From positions 12,860,484 through 12,924,483 of the forward strand of contig NC_092564.1 of assembly GCF_037975245.1 (NCBI RefSeq): 64,000 nucleotides of DNA. The letters are read 5' to 3'. The translations under genes and the position numbers were made by a program. This document shows, in pieces, positions 11,101 to 25,099 of this stretch (within the stretch, counting starts at the first letter, position 1; the number at the start of each line of letters is the position of its first letter). The notes beneath the pieces were generated by a model, which was given only the letters and a program-made list of their open reading frames with translations, was not told the DNA's origin and made no database searches. The DNA comes from Apostichopus japonicus. Lineage: Eukaryota > Echinodermata > Holothuroidea > Aspidochirotida > Stichopodidae.

Positions 11101-14100
11101 CTGGTTTCGTGACCAAAGTTAAATAGACGGAAAAAAACAAACAAAGAAACAAGTCATGTAACATGAAGAATAATGTAGAACAGATTGCAGAAAACAGAAC
11201 TGTTGTGACTGCCGCCGGTTTATACTATTAGAATTGAAATTAAGTCTCATTAATTCTAGTCACAGTTCTACACATGAAACAAGGATCAATTTATCGCTGA
11301 TTTTTTTCAGAATTTTAGACGAATCTAGAATCATGCATCTTTTTACCTTCTAATCTACTTGCATATAACAGGCATACGATACATTCATTGTTATTTAAAT
11401 ATAAATGGAGTTTTATACCCTTAAGTGGCTATCTACACTCAAAATTGGAAGTATTTTCCGCATGGTTAAAGCGTGAGCACGAACTGGTAGTTACCGTATG
11501 ACCCAGATTCTTTAAAATGACATTCAAGTTTACTTCCCATATGATTTACAACTGGATCGTGGAAGTACAAAAAAAAATGAAGAAATGCTAAAGAGAGGTT
11601 CTAACACGATCGGAAACTCTACTTGTTTGATAATGATGTCTCGAATAATAGGAATAAAAAGCTGAAACATGCTGGTCATTTTGCAATTCTCATGTTACTA
11701 GTGAAAGATTGTATTTATTCATCTTCCTTTTTTCAGTTCCGCTTAATCGGAAAGTAATTTTTATCTTCAGTTCTGTTCAATTTTATTTAAATTATAATTG
11801 GAACAGTAACTGGAAAGGTTCAAAGGTCAAAGGCTATCCAATCAGTGTATTTCAGACTGCAGTCAATTTTCTGCATATATAACACGTTTAACTAATATAT
11901 GCCTATGAATTAGGGTTTAGGCTTTAGACTTTATTAATTAGGCCTATTAATATGGCTTCAGGTCGTTTTTTCTCACGTTTACAATCTCTACGTCGTTACA
12001 TATTTTGTTCTGTGCTTGGTAATGATAATCTAATATTTTGGCGTGTTTATAAAAAATTATGGTACCTTCCTTTACCCTTATTACATTCATTTAACCACCT
12101 TGAAAACTTTACACAGTCAATGGTATATGAAAATGTCCATGTCATAACGCAAAGGACGAAGACCTCAGCACGCAAGGTTAATTTTTTTTTGTATTACCAA
12201 TTACGAAATATAGAAACCATAATGCAGGTGGGTGGAAAAAAAGCTTGAGAAAGTCAGCTGTTCTCTAAATATAAACATCACGACTTCGTTCATAGACACA
12301 CCACACCTATAATAGACTAATTTGTATATATGAATCGGGGCGGACGATATCCAATTCATATTTGAGGCCATATAATTATTTACCAGGTTACAAGTAGGTA
12401 TTCACCGATCAAAATGACGAGAGTGAACCTGATGGGAATATTAATATCGTAATGGAATGAAACCGGTCATGTCAGTTACGTTATCAGTCATGCTATACAA
12501 ATACGATCAATAGTCAGAGATTGCCTCACACAATATTGGAAGACCATAAGGGTGGGTATATTAGAAACTCCCCCACCCCTCCCTCACCCCAACACACACC
12601 CACACACACAACGAACCGTACGCTGCCAGTGCATTACATAAATGTGTAACATGTATATTCAGGACAACCTTACAATTGGCCATCGTTCAACGTTGATTCA
12701 AGCACCATTTAGCATTATAGCACCTCTCTGTTTGAACAAGATCTCTAAAAGATGAGGGAGGTCCCCGCCATGGACGAAGTAACATCTCACAGACAAACCA
12801 AACCCCCATGACACATTTATTTGCTATTTTACTAGCAAGTTCCTTCTGAGTAATACACAGAAACATATTTCTTCTGAAATTTTATCACGGTTATTCTTTT
12901 CAATATATTTTCAATATTTGTCTAAGACTTTGATTTTAAGTTGCATAATATGCTGTAATTTCATGTAACAATGTCTTCTTTAACATATTTTACTCGTTTG
13001 ACATGTAAAGCAGGCCGCATCCTTCTCTGAAATTGATGAAATTGCACTTTGATATGTTCATTACAATACATTAAATAACATTTTTAATTTATACAAAAGA
13101 CTTTGCTTGAAACCAAGGCTAATTGCATAATGGAATAGACGTGCGACGACGGACGTGAAGTGAAGCAACGTTAAAATCAAAGTTTGCTGTTTTCGGCGAC
13201 AGTGGAGAAAAATGAAATATTCATGAGCATGCATAACTATCTATAAGATGTTCATATACCCCAAGCGTAAAAAGTTGCCAGTCAAAAAAAAAAATTGCCA
13301 AAGATCAAGTGGTGAAGTTGTATTTCATCCTCAATTTAACTTGGCGATTGAGTCCTTAGGTAATTCGTTACAATGAAACGGTTGAGGTGAGTGTAATACA
13401 AGAGTGCACCCTCCGGATTGCTTCATATCTTCGCTATAACGGGTTGAATATCAGAATGGTTTTATAATGTTTCTTTGAAATATGAGCCACACTTGAGAAA
13501 AACATTGAAAGCTATATTTCTTGCAAGAAATTAAATATAAGCCAGTTTTTTTTTTGTGGAAGGTGCTCGAACCCATGTCTCACTAGATTGGTATTTATGG
13601 TGGGACTTTGAACTTTGTGACAGCAGTTTTTGTGAGATTTTTACAACGAATTATGCCTCACGATCACCGACCTACTTTACCAAGAAATTACTTTGAAGAA
13701 TCAATTAATATAATGTGAAAATAATAAAGAATGACTTTCTTAAGGTTTGAGAGTTTATTCTTTTCACCAAACTAAAACTAGTACCATAAATCCATAAGCA
13801 CTTGCATTTCAGTGACGTAATCAGGACGTTTCTTCAAGTTACAGTAAAGTGAGTTTCGTTTTTATATTTTAGTGCATTAACTTTTACCAAAAATTATCAC
13901 CACACACACACACACCCATATATACAGTAGATTTATAGCAAAAAGTATGTTCCTTAATTCATTCAACTGCTATAAAACTAGATGTGAACTATTCAACAGA
14001 GAGGAACCTCTGGAGTTTATAAAGTTTACCATTAGTTATACACCCATATGAATATATCCCATTAGAGTAGCTTTTTGTAACGGCTTTCCTCAAGAACTGT

Positions 14101-14600
14101 CATTTCTAATAGTTTCACGATATACTTTGCATTACCTCAACTATAGCCTTTTATCAGTGATATCAACATCTGCAAGTCACACATGAACTGAGGATGTATA
14201 CGTGTTAACGTTACAACATACAGCTTCTCTTGTGTGGTTTGAAAACCTTCTTTTGCCAGCGGTAACCTACATGATAAGTGTTAAAACATAAAGCTGTCAT
14301 GAAAAAAAGGGGACAAAGGGGGCTTTATTTCCAGAAGGGTTAAGATATGTATATGCATGCCATCTTGAAATAGACTAAAATCTTGGTTTTCTACATTAAT
14401 ACCCCAAACAACGATCCGATTGTCATAGGCATTGCGTGTCCATGCACTAAGCAGTTACAGTATATAGTCCGCTTAAGCCAAACAATGAATAGTCGTCATC
14501 TTATCAATATGGACATATTGTACATGATACTTTGAAGAATACTGCTAACTTATATTATTAACCGGAAAAAACAAAGGAATAATTTTAGACTATTGGATAC
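8150..14600. other. AT-rich intron or intergenic sequence
   Basis: No convincing exon. Holds a G-quadruplex-capable hairpin at 9055-9090, short CCTCAG-containing repeats at about 10370-10460, CA-rich microsatellite patches at about 12590-12610 and 13901-13916, and several poly-A/poly-T runs. A 27-nt splice-bounded interval at 13360-13386 was considered and not called. Confidence 0.4.
9055..9090 (+). other. G-quadruplex motif with adjoining hairpin
   Basis: Four runs of three or more G separated by one to three bases (GGGGGTGGGTGGGGAGTGGGG) satisfy the usual quadruplex rule. The last run also pairs with the following TCCCCAC to give a short stem (GTGGGGA, loop, TCCCCAC). No gene is adjacent. 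Function unknown; structure is predicted from base pattern only. Confidence 0.5.
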
Positions 14601-14622
14601 TACATATAAATAACAAACTTAC

Positions 14623-14777
14623 CACACATTCCTGTGACACAATAAACAAATGAAGACAGCAAGCGATTCCCCAAACCCTTTCAACCGCGGGTTATATTGA
14701 GTATTAAGACCAAACGTATTCCATACGGAAAAATGGACAATAGTAATAATAATCAATGAGTATAGCTTGTATGTCAT
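14623..14777 (-). CDS. Candidate first coding exon, hydrophobic N-terminus
   Basis: Starting from an ATG at 14777-14775 the frame is open for 51 codons to a strong donor (gtaagt from 14622), ending in phase 2. The predicted N-terminus, MTYKLYSLIIITIVHFSVW, looks like a signal peptide or anchor. A second hydrophobic run (SLAVFICLL) follows near residue 40. Composition is richer in G+C than the surroundings over the last 80 bases. An acceptor-like tract lies just upstream of the ATG. The product is unrecognised. It is on the NOX5 strand but its phase 2 end does not fit the phase 0 start of the 7523 exon directly. A chance open frame beside a donor remains possible. Confidence 0.3.
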
Positions 14778-15527
14778 CCCTTCAAATAAAACCCATCAAG
14801 TCGAATAGCTGTGGATATGCATCTTTCCAATGCGGAGAAATGTCCCTTTGATTTCCCATGCCAGATGTTTGAAGGTGTAATTTGTTTCTAAGATTAATGG
14901 GCATTCTTTTTTTACCTTGGATTTTGATGGTTCAGAAAGGTATTAAATCTTGGTCAAAAAATAAACATATCAAGATGGATGTACAGATCATCTGTAGAAA
15001 TCCAAATACTACAGATGGTACTGTACTTCTTCTCACCTTAATATACAAAACATGTGTTATAAGACTTACACGTACTTTACATCAAAGTCCGCAGTCAAAT
15101 CGTAAACATATAATTATACCTATATACTAACTACAAGCCTAACTGTCAAAATATGATTAACACGTCAACCGTGACCTACATTAGGTCGCTCTCGAATGTC
15201 ATGTATTTTATTGAAAAAAAAGGTCCTATCTTCCATCCGGGTATAGGTTGGCTATAATAATGATATGTGCGTGGATAGGTCTTATATAGGCCTTTCGAAT
15301 GGTTTATAAGGGAGACCTCGTTCTCTACAATGCCATATAGTGTACTGACAAGATACATGAGTGTTGAGCTTCCCTCGTCTGGTTAATCTATGAATTACCA
15401 CTATACACCATCAATCACGTGATACTATACTTAGGCTTGTATGTAGATACCTGTCTATCTTCACGAAACAAAATGTCAATCTTAGTACGCATTCTCTTTC
15501 GCTGAAGGCAAATGTTTGCTTCGTTCC

Positions 15528-15725
<198 letters not shown>

Positions 15726-15829
15726 TAATGAAGACGTTCCAAGTCGACAGTTGTAGGAATTTCTTTGCAAGAAACATGATGCACTAAATGTCATTAGTAC
15801 AGGACCTACGTCATAAAGAATAAACACAA

Positions 15830-18800
15830 TTTATAAATTTGTATTTAAAACAAAAAGACGTCAATGAAGCTTACTACAGAACTTTCCGTCAGATAAGCTG
15901 CTATGGATAAGCTGCAATAAAGTTTCACGATAGCTCACCGTATTTTCTTCAAGTATTTAAGAACAATAGTGATGACCTTTCAAGCAAAACTATCGTTCTT
16001 GTTACGTTTAAGTCGAACTTAAGGAGTCCAAATAATTAAAATATAGTATCTTGAAAAAAGAAAGAAAAAATGTTTAAAAGTTGAAATCTGATTATGAAAT
16101 AGACCTATATAACTTAAACCAAAGAACCTTCATTGATTCTTTGAGTTTTGAGACTTGATGTGAAACGCAAACGTTTCCTGTATAAACAAGGAATTCCCTT
16201 ATAAAGAAATCACGTGCGACGGTTGGGTTACAAATTCAGTGTGTATGTAACACGCATAAAATTAATATCTTACTTGATATCGTAAGCTTCAAATCTATAC
16301 TCAAAAAACTATATAAATAGTCTAAAAACTGATATTTTTTAATTAAATAACGAGGAGTCTGTGAAAACAAAGAAGGCAATATTTCAGTCGTAGACCTTTA
16401 GTCCTGACGCATTTTGACGTATTCACTGCTTTGCATTAATCAAGTCTAATTTAATTTCACCATTTTAACACTGGGCTATATTTACGCATTTTGTCTACGT
16501 TATATTTAAATTAAGTGGTCCTTTTATAGAACAGAGGTTGTAGATCCATCAGCTAATTTATATATTTTTTTTCTCAGAAGATGAGTCGTTATTATATTTA
16601 TAAATATTTCTCGTTTCAGTTTTGTAACGCAAAATAACATAGTTACCAAGCATGTTTACCCCAAAACAAAATGATTTATTGAGTTCTGGAAATATCTTTA
16701 CTATCACTTTGTTCACCTGAAGTTTGAACACTGTTTCTGCAGACACCACCACCAGCAAGGCAAAATATGACGGCTAAATCTTTCGAGATTATTAAATGAC
16801 AAATAGAATTATGTAACGTGCATATTATCTCCCTGCGACAGGGCATTTAATAATTGTAAATGTTTACAATTTCGACTTTATTCCAAGGGAACAGAATTAT
16901 TTTCATCTAACTTGGGCCATGTTTTCAGTAAACGTCATAAAATAAACAGCTGGGGGCACGGATCGAGTTTGTTATTCATTAACTTGTAGTAGTATTGTTT
17001 AGTATAACGTATCACCTGTTTTCACACGATGTACGATATTGACACACACCGCTACACTTCAGTATGGTATTCAATTCGATAGTATTGTAAGAATAGTTCG
17101 TAGGTGGTTGTTAGATTTCACATGAACGTTTAAAAAACAATTCTCATTCAAATCTGTGTAGGAAATCCTTGTAAAAATGTGTGCAATGAAAGCAAAGTTC
17201 TTAAGCACTCTTATAGATAATAAAAAAAAAGAGTCGATGTAACTATCCTATTTGCACAGATTTTGAATTGTGTATAGGTTAATATGGTAGGCTGTCATTG
17301 TTGGTCCTCGGGCACAGTATAGCAGAGAGTTCTCACAAACTTCCACAATCTCATTATCTATATAGACGACGGGTACAATTTAATCAACGAACGAAGCAGC
17401 AGTGTGTATAACGGAAGTCCCTTAAGGCAGCATTTAACATTTTTTTTTTCTCTTTCCAAAAACGAATTGACATATGAAGCAACAAATTCTATGAGACGTT
17501 TCCACAACTTTTCATCTGTATCTGTTACTATGTAAAGTTTAAAAAAAAAATATGATTGTAGCAATGCATACTTGCCCGTTGGAATTTCTTATTTTATTAA
17601 TCTCTTCGTTTTAAATATCTGTTTGATTTTTCTTAGACGATTTTTTTAATGCTGAAGAGATTCGTAATTAGATTGATAATTGGAGTTATACTTTGTTTAA
17701 CTTAAAAGGAAGGCAAACACTCTTGTTCCAATATGTAGCAATTAAGCGATTGTCAACAGGTACTTCTCTGGCTAGGATTACTTGTAATACGTGTTAGGCT
17801 AGCACTCTATCATCTCACGTTCATCCTTGATGTTTTAATTAATCGAAAAGTAGTCAGGATATATCAGAATATCATTTCGCTTCTCCTTACGTCTGTTATT
17901 GTCATTGTAAACCCATGAAATAGCAAAATATTTAGGTGGTTGCATTTCATTCAGATTTAGAATTATAGAAACAAATTTCATTTCTAACGAACTTCAAAGA
18001 TCCCCCCCCCCCCACGTTAGAAAGTATTACACCACCACTATATAGGTATAATAATGTATGACAGTATCATGTAGTATGAAAATGAATATTATTAAATACT
18101 GTCGAAAATGCGCAACCATAGTCTCCACAGGCCAAATATTCCGGTTTATTCCAACACACTCTATTACACGGATTTACTTTGCTGATAGCTTGACGTAAAA
18201 CTTGCGGAAATTAAAGAGAGTGGCTCATTAATGCTGTGACTTTAACGGGGTACTTCGGTGCAATAAATTACAGCACTCTATACATTATATTATGTTTTGG
18301 AATGCATATTGTAGGGCAGTGTAGTATGCTTTAGTGTAGACAGTAAAGTATAGAGATAAAATGATATTGAATATGGTTCATGCATTAGACTCTTTATTTT
18401 AGAGTTATTAGAGTGAAATATACAATTACCCTTGAAAATATTTCCAGTGAGTGACAAACCTCTAAACTAATGTTGACCCTGTGGCTGTCGCTGTTTTATT
18501 TGAAGCATACACGAACATTTTGAAGAAGAAGCTAATCCCGAGTACACTCAATCCTTCGTGCTTCATTAGGTTTGGTGTACAAATATACCTACAAGGTATA
18601 TAAATACCATTATGTTCCATTGCATAATAGGTTGGAATCCACAATCTAAAATTAAATGTTGACTTGAAAATCTGAAATATTCACCTTCTCAACCTGATAT
18701 AAAAATTGACATTGTTATCCGTACATCGGAAAATATGGAATCATGTTAATAATTATAAATGATATAATAACAACATTTCAAACATTATTTTACCGTTCAC

Positions 18801-21800
18801 TAACTCTGAATTCACCAGACCATCATTGTTAACATTTTGTAAAACTACTTCCAATTGGACCGTGAGATATAGATTAAACTAACGATGTCTCTCAGACCGC
18901 AAGTGAAAATCTCTCAGCTTACGGTGTTGACTATGGTTTGCACTTTGTTTTACTTTAACACCTTGTTCTCTCAATTCGCGTGAGATACACAGAGTCATGT
19001 GTTTTTTCTTTTGCCTTCCAAGTGTTTTTTTTTTCTTCCATATATAGATGAAAAATGATTAAGGGTAGTTTCAATTTAAGTGACTGTCATAAAGGTCATA
19101 TTCAGTACCTTTAGGATAAGATCCAATTAGTTTCTTCTACTTTTCCGAGTAGTGTGAAAGCTGCCGAGATGATTCTGCTAGATTTTATGTTTTTACTACG
19201 TTTTTAAATTCAATAAAGATACGAGATTTGCGATAATTAAAGGGAATCGATGAAAATACCAAAGACCTGGCGGTCACTTTTTTTCTGGTCAGACTCCAGT
19301 AAAGACATTCTTTACGTATAAAGCAAAAACAAAATAATGGACTAAGTTGACGTCGATAATATATAAAGGATTACAGCAATAGCCATGAAGTAATTTAGTA
19401 GAAACAAAATCACTAACGTAAAACGAATTACTTTTGATATCTGATTGGTGACCTTTCTATGACGTGACATTTTGGCTTAATTATTATTCAGCATACGATT
19501 ATGTATTTAAGAAGCGATGCTTGTGTGTGTGTTTCTGTGTGTGTGCATTTTTATCGTGACTTGTATCTACTGCTGTATGAGGTTTTTTTTTTAATGTGAT
19601 TGATAACATACACATAAATTGGAGGTTTATGACACATTACTTGCAGTGTTATAGTAATAGTTTATATGTCTTGAGTATATCATCCGTGTATATGTAATAA
19701 CACAAGCATATAGTGTAAATACTCAATACAGATGTAAACAATCTAATGCATATTAATAAAGGAAGGCGATATTTTATAAGTAAGAACATTATTTCTCCGC
19801 TTAATAGATTTTAAGCAAGTGACTAGTATGTGAAATATGTAGTACATTTCCAAGCTATTTCATTAATTTTCATATTCCTTTCCGTAACATTAGCGAGAAA
19901 TGTAATTCAAAGTAGATACATGGACTTACAAATAAAGGTGTACAAAGTGATATGAATTATGAATATTTGCAAAATATGCAACGTTGCATTAGATTTTTGC
20001 CATCGTATATAGTTTAAATTGCGAGTTTAACCTATAATCTGATAGCGTGCTCGTTTTGACCAATCTTGTATGATGCCTCTAAATCATGCCATCAAGCCTA
20101 CAGTATACAGTATATGGCGTACTACCGTAGCGTGGCACTCCGCTGGTACAGTAAGATGCCTGAATGTACCTCAGGAATCATCTACCTTAGATTACACACA
20201 AATCAATAAAAAGAGTGAACTTGTATCTCATCAAGTCATAAATTCTAAGTTACTGATATAGAAACACTTAATTTATGTGTTTTCGAACCCTTAAACAGAT
20301 TGTGCCCCCACCTGGCCCATAGCATTTAAATGCTCAGAAATGAGGCAATTTAAAGGGTGCTGAAAGATTGTGACATATAAGGTGGTTTGTGTGGGTACAT
20401 GTTAACACAAATATATTGCAATTTGGAAGAAGGACTAAAGTTTGGACTTTCCCCAAAAGAATCTTTTTACGCAGCAATAGAAATATGACTATAGAAATTA
20501 CAATTGCGGGGATAACAGGAGAGAGATAGCGTTAAATCTGGAGGGGCACAAGCATTGAGACCAGTGGAACATGTGACTTTATTTTCATAGGGCAAACCAC
20601 AATTTCCCCCAAAACCCTTCCCCACAAAATGCATAGTCTGTTCATTTCATACTAACAGTACCACTATATGACTGTTCTTCAACAAAATGTGACATTTTAA
20701 TTCTTTTTTTTCTCAGTTCACTTACAAAAATGGAAGAAAGGGTTAGTTTTCATTACCAAATGGGGCACTTTGACACTATGTTAATGGGCATAAAGTGGGA
20801 TGTACGGAAATTTCTTAAACTTAACACGAATGCATTAACTGAAACTACTTTTATTTAGAAATTGTTTGTAAAAACAGACCTGTTTAGTGAATGAGAATCA
20901 TATAAACACTGTCAGCCCTTGATTCGATCTTAACACTATTTCACTCACCAATTGTTTAACCGACTATACCAACATGTTATATCTCACTTTAAGAGATTAC
21001 CGTTAAAGGAGACAACAAATTCACATCGAATCAAGACATCAGCCTCTAAATGACTAAAAAAATATTAATAATGCGTTGGAGGTTTCATCTTTCCGTACAA
21101 TTTTACGACACGCTATTTCTCATAACTTGATCACAGAACCATAACTAGTGAAACTGTTTACATCTTATATTTTGAATGTGAATTCTGAGTCAGAAGAAGA
21201 TGATATTTTTTCTTTCTTTCTTTCGACACACAACAAGAAAACAAAACGTCTACATTTAACTAAAGAAGATCTGAAGATTTATGGTTAGTTTACGAAGAAA
21301 CAACTTAAGCGAGCTTCTTCGATTACCAATGTAATAAATTTTGCCCAGTTACAGAGCGTTCTTCAAAATATTGAATATTTTCGTGCAGCCGGATCTGGTG
21401 TATACGCTAAGATTTTAAACGACAGCGTATCTGTATGTAGTTTAGAACTGTAAATACACACCATGGCTAACCCAGTTACAAAGATGTGTACAAAAAGCAC
21501 AATTTATCAGAGTAATACGCTAGATTTGTCCACTTTTTGAGAACAAACAACATTAAAATCTAGACAAAAATAAGAAATTGTCACATCGGCAGTGATAGGT
21601 CTATAGTGGAACACCATTTGTACACATTAAATATGTTTAAGTGTGCGTTGTTGTGAAGTCATTTGCTTCAAATGGCATAACTGTTGTCAAATGTGTGTAC
21701 AATATGGTTATGCATGTATTCAATAATATGCTAATTTGTGAAAGCAGTATGAATGTACTTAGCTCTTCTAGTTCACAAAGAATTAAGGTTGATATGATAT

Positions 21801-21900
21801 TGTTATCATGTGGAATCGAATGATAACCAATACAGTATCTCGTAAAAGCACGTTACATTTCAAGAATTGTTATGCTTAGTCTATAGCCTTTATGTGAACA
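15830..21900. other. AT-rich intron or intergenic sequence
   Basis: No recognised gene. Contains a C12 homopolymer at 18002-18013 and a TG microsatellite near 19525-19545. A GC-richer patch at about 20085-20200 is open in two plus-strand frames, one reading MAYYRSVALRWYSKMPECTS, and could be an old repeat. Nothing else was identified. Confidence 0.4.
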
Positions 21901-21907
21901 GTGATAC

Positions 21908-22098
21908 CAAACGCCCAACACTTCCAGAATATATCGGTTACAATTTATCGTTGTAATCGCCCATCACTGCCAGAGGTATCGGTTATAATATATCGATACA
22001 AATCGCCCATCACTGCCAGAAGGTATCGGTTATAATATATCGATATAAATCACCCATCAGTGCCAGAAGGTATCGGTTATAATATATCGATATGAATC
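21908..22098. repeat. 47-bp tandem array with palindromic core
   Basis: Four units, with the marker TATCGG starting at 21932, 21977, 22024 and 22071 (spacing 45, 47, 47). Each unit pairs a CCATCACTGCCAGAAGG-like half with an AT half running from TATCGG to TCGATA. TATCG at the start and CGATA at the end of that half form an inverted repeat. The first unit is the most diverged. Confidence 0.9.
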
Positions 22099-22369
22099 GT
22101 TAACTAGTCGTGATCTTCTCTACCGCTCTTCTTACAGTGTTGTTGTCATGGTAACATAAGTTAGCACTAATAAATTAACTAATAGTAGAACTTTAATGTT
22201 AAGATAATATTTTTAAATTTTTTGGTCCATATGCTATTACGTCCATGTGACAATAAACCCCCAAATGATTCTGTTTATATAGCTTATGAAGAATTATGGA
22301 TGTTTTCTAAACCCTACAATGTAACCTAGAAACTAAACGTTAGTGGCATGGCGTTAACAGTGTAACCTC

Positions 22370-22740
22370 TGAAATGAAACAATCGATGAGAAACTGACGG
22401 AACCAAACTGGACTAGCTCTCAAAGTAAAGGAGCCGATCGAGCCTCATGTTACTGCCTATGTTCGACGTTCATCTACTTCTGAAGTGGTTCATCAATATT
22501 GAGATGTTTCTTTTCAAGAACAAGGGGTGACCTGAAGGTGCTCGTCGTTCATGTCTAAGAGGAAAGTGTCACGTATTCCTGGAGTATTGAGACATTGTTT
22601 AGACAAGTTCAGCGGGACCTTGATCGAAATCGTGACGAGCGTAAATTTGAGGGAATGGAATATATAGCAACTCGCATGTACTGTATACCTTTCGCAAGCC
22701 TTAAAAAGACAATATGTAGTTAAATCCCAGTCTGCCACCC
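22370..22740. other. GC-richer segment with short open frames, no assigned product
   Basis: Composition rises above the local background for about 350 bp. The plus strand has two protein-like stretches in different frames. One contains EKLTEPNWTSSQSKGADR. The other starts with ATG at about 22550 and reads MSKRKVSRIPGVLRHCLDKF. The minus strand also has a 74-codon frame. No splice pair supports any of them. This pattern fits a frameshifted transposon remnant better than a live exon, but no family was recognised. Confidence 0.2.
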
Positions 22741-23067
22741 TTCCCTCCTTCTAAAGACTCCTTGTTCGTGCTCGGTTACTCCGAATCAAAATACCACTAC
22801 CTTTTTCTAGTAACGTTGCAACTTGGACTCTACGTTAACTCTAACTCTCACCCTATAGTGCAATATATTAATTTAGCCCAACACCCTTCAGGTTAATACG
22901 GTAGAGATGGAGGGTCATGTATACATGAATATAATGAAGCAGGATAAACATATGGTCACGCACAGCACAATTCAAACAAATCCCGTCTTTAAAGAAAATC
23001 CCTGTCACCGAATACGACTTTGACGAAATATATCGACTTACAAAAGATACCAGCTTAACTAATTTAC

Positions 23068-23149
23068 CTCATCCGTGTTACTTCTACTTTCTACTGTTTC
23101 TTTCTCCCCGAGCGACTAACTGTCCTACATTTTACATCGCTTTCAATAA
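23068..23149 (-). other. Candidate non-coding or UTR exon
   Basis: An 82-nt interval with a good acceptor (pyrimidine-containing tract ending CAG, next to 23149) and a consensus donor (GAG followed by gtaaat, from 23067). All three frames contain stops, so if transcribed it would be a UTR or non-coding RNA exon. It lies on the same strand as NOX5. The evidence is splice consensus only. Confidence 0.22.
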
Positions 23150-24275
23150 CTGCAAGGCTTTTAACAGGAATAATAGCCTCAAGAGTCCTAATTCTTTTCT
23201 CACAAGTCAAATGTTTTCAGAAGCATTTGTTTCCACCGTCTCAATTAAAGAAGAAGCCAGGGTACATCTGAACTATATGCTGTACTTACTAAGCTCGTAA
23301 CATAGATATTTCGACGAAAGTTGTGACTAGCAAGTGCAATTCCTGTTTCTTTTAATTTCATTTAACCCCATGAAAATAAGGATAGTTATCTATGCGGTGA
23401 GTAAGTGTGTTTACTTTAAATACTTCTGGGGTTTGTATCGCAAATATGTTTAGGCGTTGATCACCGATAGTTTTGTCTCAGGGCTAGCGTAGTGTTTACT
23501 ACATAATTGATAGTAAAACGATTGTAGACCATTATGGTGGTACAACGGTTGACGCTTGATACGCGAACTGTCACAGTCACACATATCACAGCCGATATTT
23601 AATTGCTATGGTTACTTGATAGGGAAACGAAGCTGTTCTAATCCCTTGTAGTCTGAACCTTTCTTGCGGATGGGTAATATAAATCCCATTTGGTACAACC
23701 AAGCAAACTATTGGAAATGTATTAAGAAAGTTCTTTAGAGACTGCAGGAGGGGGAGTTGTAGAGGCAGGGAGATGGGGGTTGTGTTGGTGGTAACATCGT
23801 TACTGTCGAATGCCTTGGCCGTCCAGAACTTTAAATAAAAAAGTATTTTATTATCTTTGTAAATGGCATGTTACCATAACATGCCATGATACATCATGTG
23901 CCATAACAACCATGCAATGGTGAAGCATGTGTCATAAAATATCGTGAGATACCAAATGACAAACCAGACCATGATAAACAATATGCTATCATATTCTATA
24001 TTCTTCATGGGCCATGATTTTAATATTTAATATAATAATAGTGCCACGAAAGGCTACTCGTCCATACAAACCTTCTTCGTTTTCTTAAATGTATTATGAT
24101 TTTACTTCTAATTTTCGTCCGCGTATTTAATATTATGCAGCTACATCGTTTAGTTGATAACTCACCGACTTGGAGATGGTTCCTAAATCACTAGATCAGT
24201 GAATGTTCAATGATCAATTTTAACATCATGTTAGACTATGTAGTATAGTGAAAAAGTTTGTGTATTGTTTCGAGC

Positions 24276-24560
24276 ATTGGTACTTTTCAGGGAGCTGTTT
24301 TTAGTTTCCTTTTTCAATTTTCAATTTTTTTTTTCAGTTTAGATATTCGATCCATCAATTCCAGATGCCAACTTGTTAAATTTGCGGATGGCACCGTCCT
24401 GATTGGATTAGTGTCTAATCACGATGTGAGCACTTACCTTGATCAGATTAGTAGATTAGCAGGGTATTATGCAGGAAATTATCTGGATTTAAATGTGATG
24501 AAAACAAAGAAAACCATATACTTTGGAGCCAAGTACAAATTTACAAAAAATCTAGTGATA
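24276..24560 (+). pseudogene. Decayed non-LTR retrotransposon reverse transcriptase fragment
   Basis: The translation keeps the order of reverse transcriptase palm motifs. A degraded GxxQGxVxSxLLF box (GTFQGAVFSF) comes first. DIRSINSRCQLVKFADGTVL follows, where the catalytic YADD/FADD box has become FADG. The third block is LDLNVMKTKKTIYFGAK, matching the LNVxKTKE block that follows it in CR1/L2/Rex-type LINEs. The second catalytic Asp is lost and the QG box region is scrambled, so it cannot encode an active enzyme. No endonuclease or 5' part was found upstream, consistent with 5' truncation typical of LINEs. A G15 run follows at 24732. Clade assignment is tentative. Confidence 0.75.
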
Positions 24561-24789
24561 AGATTATGGGGAGAGAGTTGTGGTACATATCATGAAGGAA
24601 AAAACAGGATAAAGGGTCTAAATGTCATTATGAAGCGGGTAGGGAAGTCATGCATGGGGCGGAGAATACACTGTCGGTGGACTCGACCTATGTAAGACGG
24701 TTGAGTGCGTATTTGCGATCATTGGCGGTGTGGGGGGGGGGGGGGGTGGTGGTTACGGCCATTCTGTTTATGACCAATTTACTTTTAGC

Positions 24790-25070
24790 ATGAGCTTTTC
24801 AAGCAACCATTAGCTCAGCCTCTTATAGCCTTCTATAAGTAAACAACGCCTCAGTTAGTCACATTTTAGATAACTATCTGCGTTTTTGTCGCTTTCTCAG
24901 CAACCGCAGTCTCAGTTTCTTACTAAAACTACCACCACGAGCATTTCCTAAGTAACCAACAACTTAATTGTCGTTTGAAGTTAGTCACTACATGTGTAAA
25001 TAACCATCGACTCAGTCGTTTCATATAAGAAACGATCACCTTAGTTAGGCAAGTTCATCTTATCACGTGA
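24790..25070. repeat. Highly degenerate ~40-bp tandem repeat
   Basis: About six divergent units share a core resembling TAAGTAACCA followed by a CTCAGT-like block and a TCA-rich tail, for example around 24800, 24838, 24895, 24950, 25000 and 25030. Identity between units is low and boundaries are uncertain. It starts close after the reverse transcriptase relic and its G tract. Confidence 0.45.
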
Positions 25071-25099
25071 TTAAGAGTTATATCAAAAAGAAAAAACGT

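Noticed and set aside
13360-13386. 27-nt phase 0-0 interval (VIRYNETVE) with gtgagt donor
   Set aside because: Too short to separate from chance without transcript data.
13560-13600. T-arm-like GGGTTCGAGC on the minus strand, possible tRNA
   Set aside because: No acceptor, D-arm or anticodon stem could be built around it.
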